From the NCBI GenBank assembly GCA_902805775.1, contig CADCUB010000158.1, positions 1 through 59,253 of the forward strand: a stretch of 59,253 bases of DNA, in the 5' to 3' direction. A model generated the notes under the pieces. That model searched no databases, was not told the DNA's origin, and saw only the letters and a list, made by a program, of their open reading frames with translations. The DNA is from an uncultured Frankineae bacterium. Lineage in GTDB: Bacteria > Actinomycetota > Actinomycetes > Mycobacteriales > SCTD01. Position numbers and translations under genes: made by a program. Of the stretch, positions 19,172-28,180 are shown piece by piece; positions within the stretch are counted from its first letter, which is position 1; every line of letters starts with the position of its first letter.

Positions 19172-20374
19172 GTGGAGCGGCTGCCGCTGCGGGTCGCCCG
19201 CCGGGTCGCGCTGCACGCGCAGGGCTTCGGCGACCGGCCGCCCGGAGGCGCTCCCGACCGGCGGCACCTGCGCCGCGTGGTCGGCCGTACCGGCCTGCTG
19301 CAGATCGACTCGGTCAACGTCTTCGAGCGCGCCCACTACCTGCCCGTCTTCTCGCGCCTGGGGCCGTACGACCGGGGACTGGTCGACCGCGCGGCCTACC
19401 GGCACCGCGACCTGTTCGAGTACTGGGGGCACGAGGCGTCGCTGCTGCCCGTGCGCACCCAGCCGCTGCTCCGGTGGCGGATGGAGCGCGCGGCCGCGCT
19501 GGAGGAGGGGTGGGGCCGCACCCGGCAGATCGTCCGCGACGACCCGGGCTTCGTGGCCCGCGTCCTGCAGCGGGTCGCCGAGGAGGGACCGGTCTCGGCG
19601 GGCGAGCTGCACGTCGGGGAGCGGCCGGGCGGGCCGTGGTGGGACTGGTCGGCGACCAAGGTGGCGCTCGAGCACCTGTTCTGGTCGGGCCGCATCACCA
19701 CGGCAGCACGGCGGGGCTTCGAGCGGGTCTACGACCTGACCGAGCGCGTCCTGCCCGCAGAGGTGCTGGCGGCTCCGACACCGTCCCGCGCCGACGCCCA
19801 GCGCGAGCTGGTGCGCCTGGCCGCCCGCGCGCACGGGGTCGCCACGGAGAAGGACCTGCGTGACTACTTCCGGCTGCGGCCGGACGAGGCGGCGCAGGCC
19901 GTGCGGTCCCTCGTCGAGGAGGGGGCGCTGCTGCCCGTCGAGGTCGAGGGCTGGCGGGGTCCGGCCTACCTGTCCGCCGGAGCGCACGTGCCGCGCCGGG
20001 TCCGCGCTGCGGCGCTGCTCTCGCCGTTCGACCCGCTGGTCTGGGAGCGCTCGCGGACGGCGCGGCTGTTCGGCTTCGACTACCGCATCGAGATCTACGT
20101 GCCGGCCGAGAAGCGGGTGCACGGCTACTACGTCCTGCCGTTCCTGCAGGACGAGGCGCTGCGGGCGCGGGTCGACCTCAAGGGCGACCGGCAGGCGGGG
20201 GTGCTGCGGGTGCGCGCCGCCTGGCACGAGGCCGGCGAGGACGCGGGGGAGACCGCGGCGGCGCTGGCGGCACAGCTGCGCCACGCCGCCGACTGGCAGG
20301 GGCTGGGCGAGGTGGTGGTCGAGCCCCGCGGCGACCTCGCGCCCGCCCTGGCGGCCGCCGTGGCGGCAGGGTGA
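19172..20374 (+). CDS. YcaQ/AlkZ-like winged-helix DNA glycosylase
   Basis: A 400-residue member of the HTH_42 (YcaQ/AlkZ) family, whose characterised members remove alkylated bases and unhook interstrand DNA crosslinks. The catalytic QxD motif is visible as LLQIDSVNVFERAHYLPVFS near residue 45. Three winged-helix units follow and the C-terminal half contains SPFDPLVWERSRTARLFGFDY and YVLPFL, both typical. The GTG start is seven bases after the dehydrogenase stop. A hairpin follows the stop. Crosslink repair activity is inferred from the family. Confidence 0.85.
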   Translation: MERLPLRVARRVALHAQGFGDRPPGGAPDRRHLRRVVGRTGLLQIDSVNVFERAHYLPVFSRLGPYDRGLVDRAAYRHRDLFEYWGHEASLLPVRTQPLLRWRMERAAALEEGWGRTRQIVRDDPGFVARVLQRVAEEGPVSAGELHVGERPGGPWWDWSATKVALEHLFWSGRITTAARRGFERVYDLTERVLPAEVLAAPTPSRADAQRELVRLAARAHGVATEKDLRDYFRLRPDEAAQAVRSLVEEGALLPVEVEGWRGPAYLSAGAHVPRRVRAAALLSPFDPLVWERSRTARLFGFDYRIEIYVPAEKRVHGYYVLPFLQDEALRARVDLKGDRQAGVLRVRAAWHEAGEDAGETAAALAAQLRHAADWQGLGEVVVEPRGDLAPALAAAVAAG

Positions 20375-20394
20375 CGAGGCGCGCGAAACGGCGA

Positions 20395-20420
20395 AGGGCC
20401 CCGGCGTGTGCCGGGGCCCT
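20395..20420 (-). terminator. Perfect 11-bp hairpin
   Basis: AGGGCCCCGGC (20395-20405) pairs exactly with 20410-20420 over a GTGT loop. On the minus strand it is followed by a T-containing run (TTCGCCGTTT) and sits 17 bases after the stop of a 10-codon ORF, so it best fits termination in that direction. It would also end transcription of the glycosylase gene on the plus strand. Confidence 0.7.
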
Positions 20421-20436
20421 CGTCGTGCGTCCTGGG

Positions 20437-20469
20437 TCAGTCGTCCCAGGGTCCGTAGTCGTCGTTCAT
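20437..20469 (-). CDS. Candidate 10-residue peptide ORF
   Basis: ATG at 20469 opens a 10-codon frame encoding MNDDYGPWDD. A strong ribosome-binding site (AGGAAGG, 20482-20476 on the minus strand) sits six bases upstream and a perfect hairpin terminator follows. The surrounding 304-base gap between the glycosylase and amidase genes holds no other gene. The same frame is open upstream for 58 further codons, but that part has no ribosome-binding site. The peptide is acidic, with one Trp and one Tyr. I do not recognise it; it could be a real micro-protein, a leader peptide, or chance. Confidence 0.4.
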   Translation of the reverse strand: MNDDYGPWDD

Positions 20470-20665
20470 GACGTTCCTTCCTGCTGGCCCTCGTCCGACC
20501 GAGGTCGGGACCGTCGAGCCGGGTGAGATGGCGCGCCTCCGCGTCGTCGGGGAGGCCGCTGCCGTGTGGACCGGGCGCAACGCGCACCGGACAGCCGCAG
20601 AGCGGGCTGCTGACCAGTAGAGCGTCGCACACCTCGTCGGCATTCCGCCGGGCCGACTGGAGCTC

Positions 20666-20671
20666 TAGCCT
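20666..20671 (+). promoter_or_regulatory. -10 element of leaderless amidase gene (TAGCCT)
   Basis: TAGCCT lies seven bases before the amidase GTG. No ribosome-binding site is present, consistent with a leaderless transcript. Confidence 0.5.
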
Positions 20672-20678
20672 CGCGCCG

Positions 20679-22100
20679 GTGACCGACCCCGCCGACCTGA
20701 CCCTCGTCGACCTGCTGCCGCTGCTCGAGACCCGGCGGCTGTCGGCCCGCGAGCTCGTCGAGGCCTGCCTCGCGCGGGTCGAGGCGTACGAGCCGCAGGT
20801 CCGGGCGTTCGTCGTGCTGACGCCGGAGCTCGCCCGCGGTGCCGCCGAGAGCGCCGACGCCGCCCGGGCCGCAGGCCGGCCGACAGGTCCGCTCGCGGGT
20901 GTCCCCGTCGCGCTCAAGGACCTCTACCTGACCCGCGGGGTGCCGACCACCGCGTCCAGCCGGGTGCTCGAGGGCCACGACCCCGGGATCGACGCCGCCG
21001 TGTGGGAGCGGCTCAGCGCCGCCGGCGCGGGACTGCTGGGCAAGACGACGCTGCACGAGTTCGCGTACGGCACGGGCTCCCACCCGACCCGCAACCCCTG
21101 GGACCTCACCCGCACGCCCGGCGGCTCGTCGGGAGGCTCTGCCGCGGCGCTGGCCGCCCGCATGGTGCCGGTCGCGACCGGCTCCGACACCGGCGGCTCC
21201 CTGCGCATCCCCGCCGCCGCGTGCGGCATCTCGAGCCTGCGGCCGGCGCAGGGCCGGGTGTCGACGTACGGCGCCCTGCCGCTGTCGCGCTCCCTCGACA
21301 CGGCCGGCCCGATGGCCCGCCGGATGCGTGACGTGAGCCTGCTGCTGCGCCTGCTGGCCGGGCACGACCCCCGCGACCCGGGCTCGCTCGACGAGCCGGT
21401 CCCCGCCTACCCCGACGACGGGCGCGACGACCTGAGCGGCGTGCGGGTCGGCACCGCCACGAGGTGGTTCTGGGACGACGTCGACGCCTCGGTCGCCGCG
21501 ACCTGCCGGTCGGCGCTCGGGCGGCTCGTCGCGCGCGGCGCCGAGCTCGTGCCGTTCGACCCGCCGCCCGACACCGAGCGCGTCCTGGCCTTCCCCGGCG
21601 CGTACGGCGGGCTGATGGGCCCGGAGGCGCTCGAGCACCACGCCCCGTGGCTGGCCGAGCGCGAGCACCTGTACGGCCCTGCCGTGCTGCACCGCCTCGC
21701 CCAGGCCCGGGAGATCACGCCGGAGCTGCACGCGCAGGCCCGTCAGGACCGGCGGCGGTGGCAGGAGCAGTGGCGGGCGGTGGTCGCCGGGCACCGGCTC
21801 GACGCCGTCGCCCACCCCACGCTGCCCGAGCCGCCGCCGGTGCAGCCCGACTCGGGCCGGGGCCCGGGGGCCTCGCTGCGCACGACGCGCGCGTGGTCGG
21901 TCAGCGGCTTCCCCGCCCTGTCGGTGCCGGCCGGCCTCGACGACCGCGGGCTGCCCGTCGGCCTCGAGCTCGCGGGCACGCCGGAGCAGGAGGCCGGCCT
22001 CGTCGGCCTCGGCATCACCCTGGACGAGGACGTGCAGCTGTGGCGGTCCCGACCTCGCTGCACGCCGGACAACCCGCTGGACGCGGGTGGCACCGTCTGA
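20679..22100 (+). CDS. Amidase (amidase signature family)
   Basis: A 473-residue amidohydrolase. The Ser-cisSer-Lys triad regions are visible: Lys in VPVALKDLYLTRG, the Gly/Ser-rich loop TPGGSSGGSAAALAARM, and the nucleophile region VATGSDTGGSLRIPAA. It resembles GatA-like amidases but has no gatB or gatC neighbour, so it is a stand-alone amidase of unknown substrate. GTG 20679 is placed by the -10 element at 20666 and the family-like N-terminus; the open frame extends upstream without resemblance. Confidence 0.9.
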   Translation: MTDPADLTLVDLLPLLETRRLSARELVEACLARVEAYEPQVRAFVVLTPELARGAAESADAARAAGRPTGPLAGVPVALKDLYLTRGVPTTASSRVLEGHDPGIDAAVWERLSAAGAGLLGKTTLHEFAYGTGSHPTRNPWDLTRTPGGSSGGSAAALAARMVPVATGSDTGGSLRIPAAACGISSLRPAQGRVSTYGALPLSRSLDTAGPMARRMRDVSLLLRLLAGHDPRDPGSLDEPVPAYPDDGRDDLSGVRVGTATRWFWDDVDASVAATCRSALGRLVARGAELVPFDPPPDTERVLAFPGAYGGLMGPEALEHHAPWLAEREHLYGPAVLHRLAQAREITPELHAQARQDRRRWQEQWRAVVAGHRLDAVAHPTLPEPPPVQPDSGRGPGASLRTTRAWSVSGFPALSVPAGLDDRGLPVGLELAGTPEQEAGLVGLGITLDEDVQLWRSRPRCTPDNPLDAGGTV

Positions 22101-23139
22101 GGACGTGGGGACGACGACACTGCAGGTCAACCGGCTCGACGCGCACGACGAGCGGGCCTTCGCCGCGTGGTTCGCGGTCACCGAGGCCGCCGAGCTGCAC
22201 GACCGGCCGGACGAGCCGGGCTGGCTGCTGCACGAGGAGCGGTCGATCAGCCTCGACGGCACCCGTCCGGACGCGGACACGGCGTGCGTCCTGCTCGCCG
22301 CGAGCGACGGGGACCGGCTCGTCGGGGCCGCCCGCCTCGAGCTGCCGCGGCGCGACAACCTCCACCTGTGCGAGCTGGTCCTCGCGGTGCACCCGGACGC
22401 CCGACGCCGCGGCGTCGCGCGGGCGCTGCAGGGCGAGGTCGAGCTGCTCGCCCGTCAGCAGGGGCGCTCGACGCTGCTGTCCTTCGCCGACGAGCCGCCC
22501 GCCGAGGAGGGCCGCTCGGGCAGCCGCGCCGCCGCGCAGGCCCTCGGCTACGCCGTCGTCCAGCAGGAGGTCCGGCGCGACATCGACCTGCCCCTGCCCG
22601 CCGCCCGGGTCACGGCGATCGAGAGCGCCTGCCGGCCGTACGCCGCCGGCTACGGGCTGCGCGTCTGGCAGGACGCGTGTCCCGACGACCTCCTGGACGA
22701 CCTCGCCGAGCTGATGCGGCAGATGTCCACCGACGTCCCCAAGGACGAGATGGACTGGCGGGAGGAGGTCTGGGACGGCGCCCGGGTCCGGCGCAACGAG
22801 CAGCTCGCGCGCACGATGGACCGCTCGTGGGTGGGAGTGGGCGCCGTGTCCGAGGCCTCCGGCCGCATGGTGGCCTTCACCGCCATGGGGCTGCCGCGCT
22901 CCCGGCCGGAGCGGGCCTACCAGTGGGAGACGCTGGTGTCGGCCGGCCACCGCGGTCACCGCCTCGGCACGCTCGTCAAGCTGGCCGGGCTGCAGGAGCT
23001 CGCCGCCCGCAGCCCCCGCACGCGGTTCATCTCGACGTGGAACGCCCAGGAGAACGCACCGATGATCGCGGTCAACGACCTGCTGGGAGCCCGGACGAAC
23101 GGCCGGCTCGTCGTCCTGCAGAAGGTGCTGGAGAGCTAG
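22087..23139 (+). CDS. Tandem GNAT-domain acetyltransferase
   Basis: A 350-residue protein with two GNAT domains. The first (about residues 15-165) has LCELVLAVHPDARRRGVARALQGE, an acetyl-CoA-binding motif; the second (about 180-350) has YQWETLVSAGHRGHRLGTLVKL and ends STWNAQENAPMIAVNDLLGA, typical of actinobacterial double-GNAT proteins. The longest start, GTG 22087, overlaps the amidase end by 14 bases; GTG 22105 also fits and avoids overlap. Substrate unknown. Its stop overlaps the stop of the convergent EamA gene. Confidence 0.85.
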   Translation: MAPSEDVGTTTLQVNRLDAHDERAFAAWFAVTEAAELHDRPDEPGWLLHEERSISLDGTRPDADTACVLLAASDGDRLVGAARLELPRRDNLHLCELVLAVHPDARRRGVARALQGEVELLARQQGRSTLLSFADEPPAEEGRSGSRAAAQALGYAVVQQEVRRDIDLPLPAARVTAIESACRPYAAGYGLRVWQDACPDDLLDDLAELMRQMSTDVPKDEMDWREEVWDGARVRRNEQLARTMDRSWVGVGAVSEASGRMVAFTAMGLPRSRPERAYQWETLVSAGHRGHRLGTLVKLAGLQELAARSPRTRFISTWNAQENAPMIAVNDLLGARTNGRLVVLQKVLES

Positions 23140-24098
23140 ACCGGCCCGACGTGGGTGACGCCGCCGACCTCCCCCGCGACGTCCTGCTCCCCGGGCCTGC
23201 GCGGGCCGAGCTCCACGAGGTACATCGCCGTCAGCACCAGCGCCCCGCCCAGGACGACCCGCGGCCCGAGGCGCTCGCCGCCGAGCAGCACGGCGAACAG
23301 CCCGGCGAACACCGGCTCCATCGTCATGACGATCGCCGCCCGGGTCGCCGGCAGGTGGGCCTGCGCCCAGGTCTGCACGACCAGGGCCATCGCCCCCGCC
23401 ACCACCGCCATGTAGAGCAGCGCGCCCCAGTCGCCGGCGGTGCCGGGCAGGACGAACCCGCCGGGCGCCGCGCCGACGCCGCACACCACGGTGATCGTCA
23501 GCAGCTGCACGACGGTCAGCCCGAGGGCGTTGCGGCTGGTGCTCCAGGCGCCGAGCCCGACGATGTGGGCGGCGTACAGGACGGCGGACGCGAGGGTCAG
23601 CGCCTCGCCCGTGCCGACGGCCAGGCCCTGCAGCGACAGCACCGCGAGGCCGGCGGTGGCCAGCGCGACGGCCGTCCAGACGGTGCGCCCGACCCGGGCC
23701 CCGAGCAGCGCGGCGCCCAGCAGCGGCGTGAACACGACGTACATGCCGGTGACGAACCCGGAGACCGACGCCGAGGTGGTCTGCAGGCCGAGGGTCTGCA
23801 GCACCTGCGCGCCGCCGTAGACCACCCCGAGCAGGACGCCGTTGCGGCGCTCCGCGGCCGACAGGCGCGACAGCGAGCGGGGAGCGAGCAGCCAGACGGC
23901 GACCGCCGCGACGGCGAAGCGCACGGCCAGGAAGTCGGTGACCGGGATGCGCTCGACGACGCCCTTGAGCAGGAAGAAGGTCGAGCCCCACACCGCGGTG
24001 ACGACCAGCAGCCCGAGCGCCGCCACGGTGGTCACGTGCGGCCGCCGGGTGTCCGGGGCGCTCCGGGTCGAGGGGGTCGAGGTGCTCACCCGGTCCAT
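23136..24098 (-). CDS. EamA/DMT-family transporter
   Basis: A 320-residue inner-membrane protein with about ten transmembrane segments in two EamA repeats. The N-terminal AVWGSTFFLLKGVVERIPVTDFLAVRF and the second-repeat segment VMTMEPVFAGLFAVLLGGERLG are diagnostic. It diverges from an Lrp-family gene, the usual arrangement for amino-acid or metabolite exporters under Lrp control. The last four bases overlap the preceding convergent gene, leaving no room for a terminator. The transported substrate is unknown. Confidence 0.9.
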   Translation of the reverse strand: MDRVSTSTPSTRSAPDTRRPHVTTVAALGLLVVTAVWGSTFFLLKGVVERIPVTDFLAVRFAVAAVAVWLLAPRSLSRLSAAERRNGVLLGVVYGGAQVLQTLGLQTTSASVSGFVTGMYVVFTPLLGAALLGARVGRTVWTAVALATAGLAVLSLQGLAVGTGEALTLASAVLYAAHIVGLGAWSTSRNALGLTVVQLLTITVVCGVGAAPGGFVLPGTAGDWGALLYMAVVAGAMALVVQTWAQAHLPATRAAIVMTMEPVFAGLFAVLLGGERLGPRVVLGGALVLTAMYLVELGPRRPGEQDVAGEVGGVTHVGPV

Positions 24099-24143
24099 GC
24101 CACCACAGCAGCCCTGCGACGATGGGCCCGTGACAGCACGACG

Positions 24144-24587
24144 ATGAGCGACCGCCGTCTGGACCCCGTCGACGAGCGGATCCTCCGTCTGCTCGTGCGC
24201 AACGCCCGTGCGACCTGGCGCGAGGTCGGGGCGGTGGTGGGCCTGTCGGCCAACGCCGTCGTCCAGCGCGTGCGCCGCCTGGAGCAGGCGGGAGTGGTGC
24301 GCGGCTGGACGGTCGTGCTCGACCCGGCCCTCGACGGGGCCTCGGCGACGGCGCTGGTGTCGCTGAAGGTGACGACCGACGCCGACGCGGCGGCGCTGGA
24401 GGCCGCGATCGCCGCCCTGCCCTGCGTCACGGAGGTGCTCGACCTGAGCGGGACCGTCGACTACCAGGTGCGCGTGCGCTTCCGCGACCAGCGCGACCTC
24501 TACGACGCGACGAACGCCCTGCGGGTGCTGCCCGGCGTCGTCGGCATCGAGACGCGCACCGTCCTGCGCGAGGTCCTGCGCCGCTGA
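24144..24587 (+). CDS. Lrp/AsnC-family transcriptional regulator
   Basis: A 147-residue regulator with an N-terminal helix-turn-helix (LDPVDERILRLLVRNARATWREVGAVVGLSANAVVQRVRRLE; described here by its ends LDPVDERIL and VVQRVRRLE) and a C-terminal ligand-binding RAM domain with VTEVLDLSGTVDYQVRV. It is divergent from the EamA transporter and probably senses an amino acid and controls that transporter; this link is from context. Confidence 0.92.
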   Translation: MSDRRLDPVDERILRLLVRNARATWREVGAVVGLSANAVVQRVRRLEQAGVVRGWTVVLDPALDGASATALVSLKVTTDADAAALEAAIAALPCVTEVLDLSGTVDYQVRVRFRDQRDLYDATNALRVLPGVVGIETRTVLREVLRR

Positions 24588-24703
24588 CCGACGGGCGCCG
24601 GGCAGGGCCGCGCGCCTGACCGGTCCCGCCCGCAGCGCTCGCTACCCTGACCGGGCCGCTGCTTCCCCGGCCGTGCGGCCCGTCCTGCCTCGTGGAGTCC
24701 CCG

Positions 24704-25456
24704 TTGGTCGCGCTCGCGCCGCTGAAGGTCCAGGTCATCGCCTACACGCACTTCGAGCCGCCGGCCGACGTCCCGTGGGAGACCGACAGCGACGGCGGGC
24801 AGGCGCTGGCCGAGTTCGCCGGGCGCGCCTGCTACCAGTCGTGGAGCAAGCCCAACCCCACGACGGCGTCCAACGCCGGCTACCTGCGCCACATCCTCGA
24901 GGTCGGCCACCTGTCGGTGCTCGAGCACGGCAGCGTCACCTTCTACCTGACCGGCATCAGCCGCTCGCTCACCCACGAGCTGATCCGGCACCGCCACTTC
25001 AGCTACTCGCAGCTGAGCCAGCGCTACGTCCCCGAGCGCGACGCCGCCATGGTGGAGCCGGCCGTCATCGCCGACGACCCCGAGCTGCACGCGCAGTTCG
25101 TCGCGATCAGCGAGCAGGCGCTGGCCTCGTACACCCGCCTGCTCGAGGGGCTGGAGAAGAAGTTCGCCGACGTCGACAACGTCACCAGCCGGCGCAAGCA
25201 GGCACGCCAGGCGGCGCGGGCCGTGCTGCCCAACGCCACCGAGACGCGCATCGTCGTCACCGGCAACTACCGCGCGATGCGCCACTTCGTGGCGATGCGG
25301 GCCAGCGAGCACGCCGACGTCGAGATCCGCGAGCTGGCGATCGCGATGCTGCGCGAGCTCCAGCGGGTGGCGCCGAACGCCTTCGCCGACTTCGAGGTGT
25401 CCACGCTCTCCGACGGCACGCAGGTCGCCTCCAGCCCGCTCGTCGGCGAGGGCTGA
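24704..25456 (+). CDS. thyX: Flavin-dependent thymidylate synthase
   Basis: ThyX methylates dUMP to dTMP using methylenetetrahydrofolate and FAD/NADPH. The signature [14 protein letters not shown] (RHRx7S) is present, as are [13 protein letters not shown] and the C-terminal [15 protein letters not shown] prefer the TTG at 24704 because GGAG sits six bases upstream and the product then begins, as in relatives, a few residues before [15 protein letters not shown] 24692 is the alternative (four more codons). The product is about 250 residues. A -10-like TACCCT lies some 50 bases upstream. dapA follows, as in mycobacteria. Confidence 0.95.
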   Translation: MVALAPLKVQVIAYTHFEPPADVPWETDSDGGQALAEFAGRACYQSWSKPNPTTASNAGYLRHILEVGHLSVLEHGSVTFYLTGISRSLTHELIRHRHFSYSQLSQRYVPERDAAMVEPAVIADDPELHAQFVAISEQALASYTRLLEGLEKKFADVDNVTSRRKQARQAARAVLPNATETRIVVTGNYRAMRHFVAMRASEHADVEIRELAIAMLRELQRVAPNAFADFEVSTLSDGTQVASSPLVGEG

Positions 25457-25493
25457 CGCCGCGCGGGTCCCCGTCGGAACGTGTCGTGATGGG

Positions 25494-25499
25494 TAGCCT
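25494..25499 (+). promoter_or_regulatory. -10 element of leaderless dapA (TAGCCT)
   Basis: TAGCCT lies seven bases before the dapA ATG with no ribosome-binding site, so dapA is probably a leaderless transcript heading the dapA-rnj operon. Confidence 0.5.
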
Positions 25500-25506
25500 T
25501 CGGGCC

Positions 25507-26400
25507 ATGACCTCGCCCGCCGCGCCCTTCGGTCGTGTCCTCACGGCGATGGTCACGCCGTTCACCGCCGAGGGCGAGCTCGACCTCGACCGCGCCGCCT
25601 CCCTGGCCGACTCCCTCGTCGCGCAGGGCAACGACGGCCTGGTCGTCTCCGGGACGACCGGGGAGTCGCCGACCACCTCCGACGAGGAGAAGGCGGCGCT
25701 CCTGCGCGCCGTGGTCGACGCCGTCGGTGACCGCGCCCACGTCCTGGCCGGGGTCGGCACCAACGACACCCGGCACAGCACCGAGCTCGCCCGGGCGGCC
25801 GAGAAGGCCGGCGCCACGGGCCTGCTGGTCGTGACGCCCTACTACTCCAAGCCGCCCCAGGAGGGGCTGGTCGCCCATGTCGAGACGGTGGCCGGCGCGA
25901 CCGCGCTGCCGGTCATGCTCTACGACATCCCCGGCCGGACGGGGGTGGCCCTGCACACCGAGACGCTGGTCCGGCTGGCGGAGCACCCCCAGGTCGTGGC
26001 CGTCAAGGACGCCAAGGACGACCTCGCCGCGACCTCCGCCGTGCTGGCGCGCACCGACCTGGCCTACTACTGCGGCACCGACCAGCTCAACCTGCCGCTG
26101 CTGGCCATCGGCGCCGTGGGCATGGTGAGCGTGATCAGCCACGTCGTCACGCCGGCGCTCGTCGAGATGGTCCGGGCCTACGACACCGGCGACGTCGCCC
26201 GGGCTCGCGAGCTGCACCTGCGCCTGCAGCCGGTCAGCACCGGCATGTTCCGCACCCAGGGCGTCATCCTGGCCAAGGCGGCGCTCGCGCTGCTCGGCAC
26301 CCCGGTCGGTCCGGTGCGGCTGCCGCTGGTCGACGCCACCGACGAGCAGCGTGCGCTCCTGGCCGACGACCTGGCCGCCGGAGGGGTCACACTGGCATGA
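25507..26400 (+). CDS. dapA: 4-hydroxy-tetrahydrodipicolinate synthase
   Basis: DapA condenses pyruvate with aspartate semialdehyde, the first step of the lysine/diaminopimelate branch. The 297-residue TIM-barrel shows VSGTTGESPTTSDEEK, VVTPYYSKPPQEGL (active-site Tyr), LYDIPGRTG and the Schiff-base Lys167 in VVAVKDAKDD. ATG 25507 is supported by the -10 element at 25494 and by homologous N-termini (FGRVLTAMVTPF). The stop overlaps the rnj start in ATGA. dapB is also in this window. Confidence 0.97.
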   Translation: MTSPAAPFGRVLTAMVTPFTAEGELDLDRAASLADSLVAQGNDGLVVSGTTGESPTTSDEEKAALLRAVVDAVGDRAHVLAGVGTNDTRHSTELARAAEKAGATGLLVVTPYYSKPPQEGLVAHVETVAGATALPVMLYDIPGRTGVALHTETLVRLAEHPQVVAVKDAKDDLAATSAVLARTDLAYYCGTDQLNLPLLAIGAVGMVSVISHVVTPALVEMVRAYDTGDVARARELHLRLQPVSTGMFRTQGVILAKAALALLGTPVGPVRLPLVDATDEQRALLADDLAAGGVTLA

Positions 26401-28085
26401 GCCACCCCCACCCCGACCTCGGTCCGCCGCCCGCCCTGCCCGACGGCGGCCTGCGCGTCGTCGCACTCGGCGGGCTCGGCGAGATCGGCCGCAACATGAC
26501 GGTCTTCGAGCACGCCGGCCGCCTGCTGGTCGTCGACTGCGGCGTGCTGTTCCCCGAGGTCGAGCAGCCCGGGATCGACCTGATCCTCCCCGACTTCTCC
26601 TGGATCCGGGACCGGCTCGACGACGTCGAGGCCGTCGTGATCACCCACGGTCACGAGGACCACCTGGGGGCGGTGCCCTACCTGCTCCGCGAGCGCGCCG
26701 ACATCCCGATCGTCGGCAGCACCTTCACCCTCGCCCTGCTCGACGCCAAGCTGCGCGAGCACCGGATCAAGCCGGTCCTGCGGCCGGTGCGCGAGGAGCA
26801 GGTCGAGCAGTACGGCCCCTTCGCCCTCGAGTTCTTCGCCGTCAACCACTCGATCCCCGACGCGCTCGCGGTCGCGATCCGCACCCAGGCCGGCATCGTC
26901 CTGCACACCGGCGACTTCAAGATGGACCAGCTGCCGATGGACGGCCGCCTCACCGACCTCGGCGGCTTCGCCCGGCTCGGCCGGGAGGGCATCGACCTGC
27001 TGCTGGCCGACTCGACGAACGCCGAGCAGCCGGGGTTCGTCACCTCCGAGCGCGAGATCGCGCCGGTCATCGACGACGTGATCCGCACCTCCGTCGGCCG
27101 GGTCATCGTCGCGTGCTTCGCCAGCCACGTGCACCGGGTGCAGGCCGTCATCGACGCCGCCGAGCGGCACGGCCGCCACGTCGTGTTCGTCGGCCGCTCG
27201 ATGGTGCGCAACATGGGGGTCGCGTCCGACCTGGGCTACCTGCGGATCCCGCCCGGCCTGATGGTGGAGCTCAAGGACGTCGAGCACCTGCCGGACAACC
27301 GCGTCGTGCTCATCTCCACCGGCTCGCAGGGCGAGCCGCTGTCGGCGCTGTCGCGGATGGCCAACCGGTCCCACCACCAGATCCGCATCGAGGCGCAGGA
27401 CACGGTGATCCTGGCCTCCTCGCTGATCCCCGGCAACGAGAACGCCGTCTACCGGGTGATCAACGGCCTGTCGCGCTGGGGCGCGCGCGTGGTGCACAAG
27501 GGCGTGGCCAAGGTGCACGTCTCCGGGCACGCCTCGGCCGGTGAGCTGCTCTACCTGCTCAACGCGACCCGGCCGTCCAACGTCATGCCGGTGCACGGCG
27601 AGTGGCGCCACCTGCGGGCCCACGCCGAGCTCGCCCGCCTGACCGGCGTGCCCGTCGAGCGGATCGTGCTCGCGGAGGACGGCGTCGTCGTCGACCTCGT
27701 CGACGGCAAGGCCGAGATCGTCGGCGCCGTCCCGTGCGGCTACGTCTTCGTCGACGGCCTCGAGGTCGGCGACGTGGGGGAGTCGACCCTCAAGGACCGC
27801 CGCATCCTCGGCGACGAGGGCTTCATCTCCGTCACGCTCGCCGTCGACAGCGTCACCGGCAAGATCGCCGGCGGTCCGGAGATCTCCGCCAGGGGGTTCA
27901 GCGACGACCGTGCGGCCTTCGAGCCGGTCAAGGCGCTGATCGAGGCCGAGCTCGACCGGGCTGCGGGCGAGGGGGTCGCCGACGCGCACCAGATCGCCCA
28001 GGCCGTGCGTCGGCTGGTCGGCCGCTGGGTGTCCGACACCTACCGCCGCCGTCCGATGATCATCCCGGTCGTCGTCGAGGTCTGA
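26397..28085 (+). CDS. rnj: Ribonuclease J
   Basis: A 562-residue metallo-beta-lactamase-type nuclease with 5'-3' exo- and endoribonuclease activity, important in rRNA maturation and mRNA decay. The metal motif THGHEDH is at residues 83-89, with further ligands in GDFKMD (Asp) and VSGHASAGE, and the beta-CASP segment [13 protein letters not shown]-terminal domain of about 110 residues is present. The ATG overlaps the dapA stop; a hairpin follows the gene. Confidence 0.96.
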   Translation: MSHPHPDLGPPPALPDGGLRVVALGGLGEIGRNMTVFEHAGRLLVVDCGVLFPEVEQPGIDLILPDFSWIRDRLDDVEAVVITHGHEDHLGAVPYLLRERADIPIVGSTFTLALLDAKLREHRIKPVLRPVREEQVEQYGPFALEFFAVNHSIPDALAVAIRTQAGIVLHTGDFKMDQLPMDGRLTDLGGFARLGREGIDLLLADSTNAEQPGFVTSEREIAPVIDDVIRTSVGRVIVACFASHVHRVQAVIDAAERHGRHVVFVGRSMVRNMGVASDLGYLRIPPGLMVELKDVEHLPDNRVVLISTGSQGEPLSALSRMANRSHHQIRIEAQDTVILASSLIPGNENAVYRVINGLSRWGARVVHKGVAKVHVSGHASAGELLYLLNATRPSNVMPVHGEWRHLRAHAELARLTGVPVERIVLAEDGVVVDLVDGKAEIVGAVPCGYVFVDGLEVGDVGESTLKDRRILGDEGFISVTLAVDSVTGKIAGGPEISARGFSDDRAAFEPVKALIEAELDRAAGEGVADAHQIAQAVRRLVGRWVSDTYRRRPMIIPVVVEV

Positions 28086-28092
28086 CCGGCGC

Positions 28093-28137
28093 GGCCCGGA
28101 CCCGCCTGCGGGACCTCCCGGCGGCGTGTCCCGGGCC
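28093..28137 (+). terminator. Hairpin downstream of rnj
   Basis: GGCCCGG (28093-28099) pairs with CCGGGCC (28131-28137) across 31 bases, beginning eight bases after the rnj stop. It would separate the dapA-rnj unit from ftsK. Confidence 0.4.
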
Positions 28138-28168
28138 TGTGACAGGTGGGACGGGTGGTGCCGAGCGG

Positions 28169-28174
28169 TACCGT
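28169..28174 (+). promoter_or_regulatory. -10 element of leaderless ftsK (TACCGT)
   Basis: TACCGT lies six bases before the ftsK ATG with no ribosome-binding site in between, consistent with a leaderless transcript. Confidence 0.5.
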
Positions 28175-28180
28175 CCGCCC

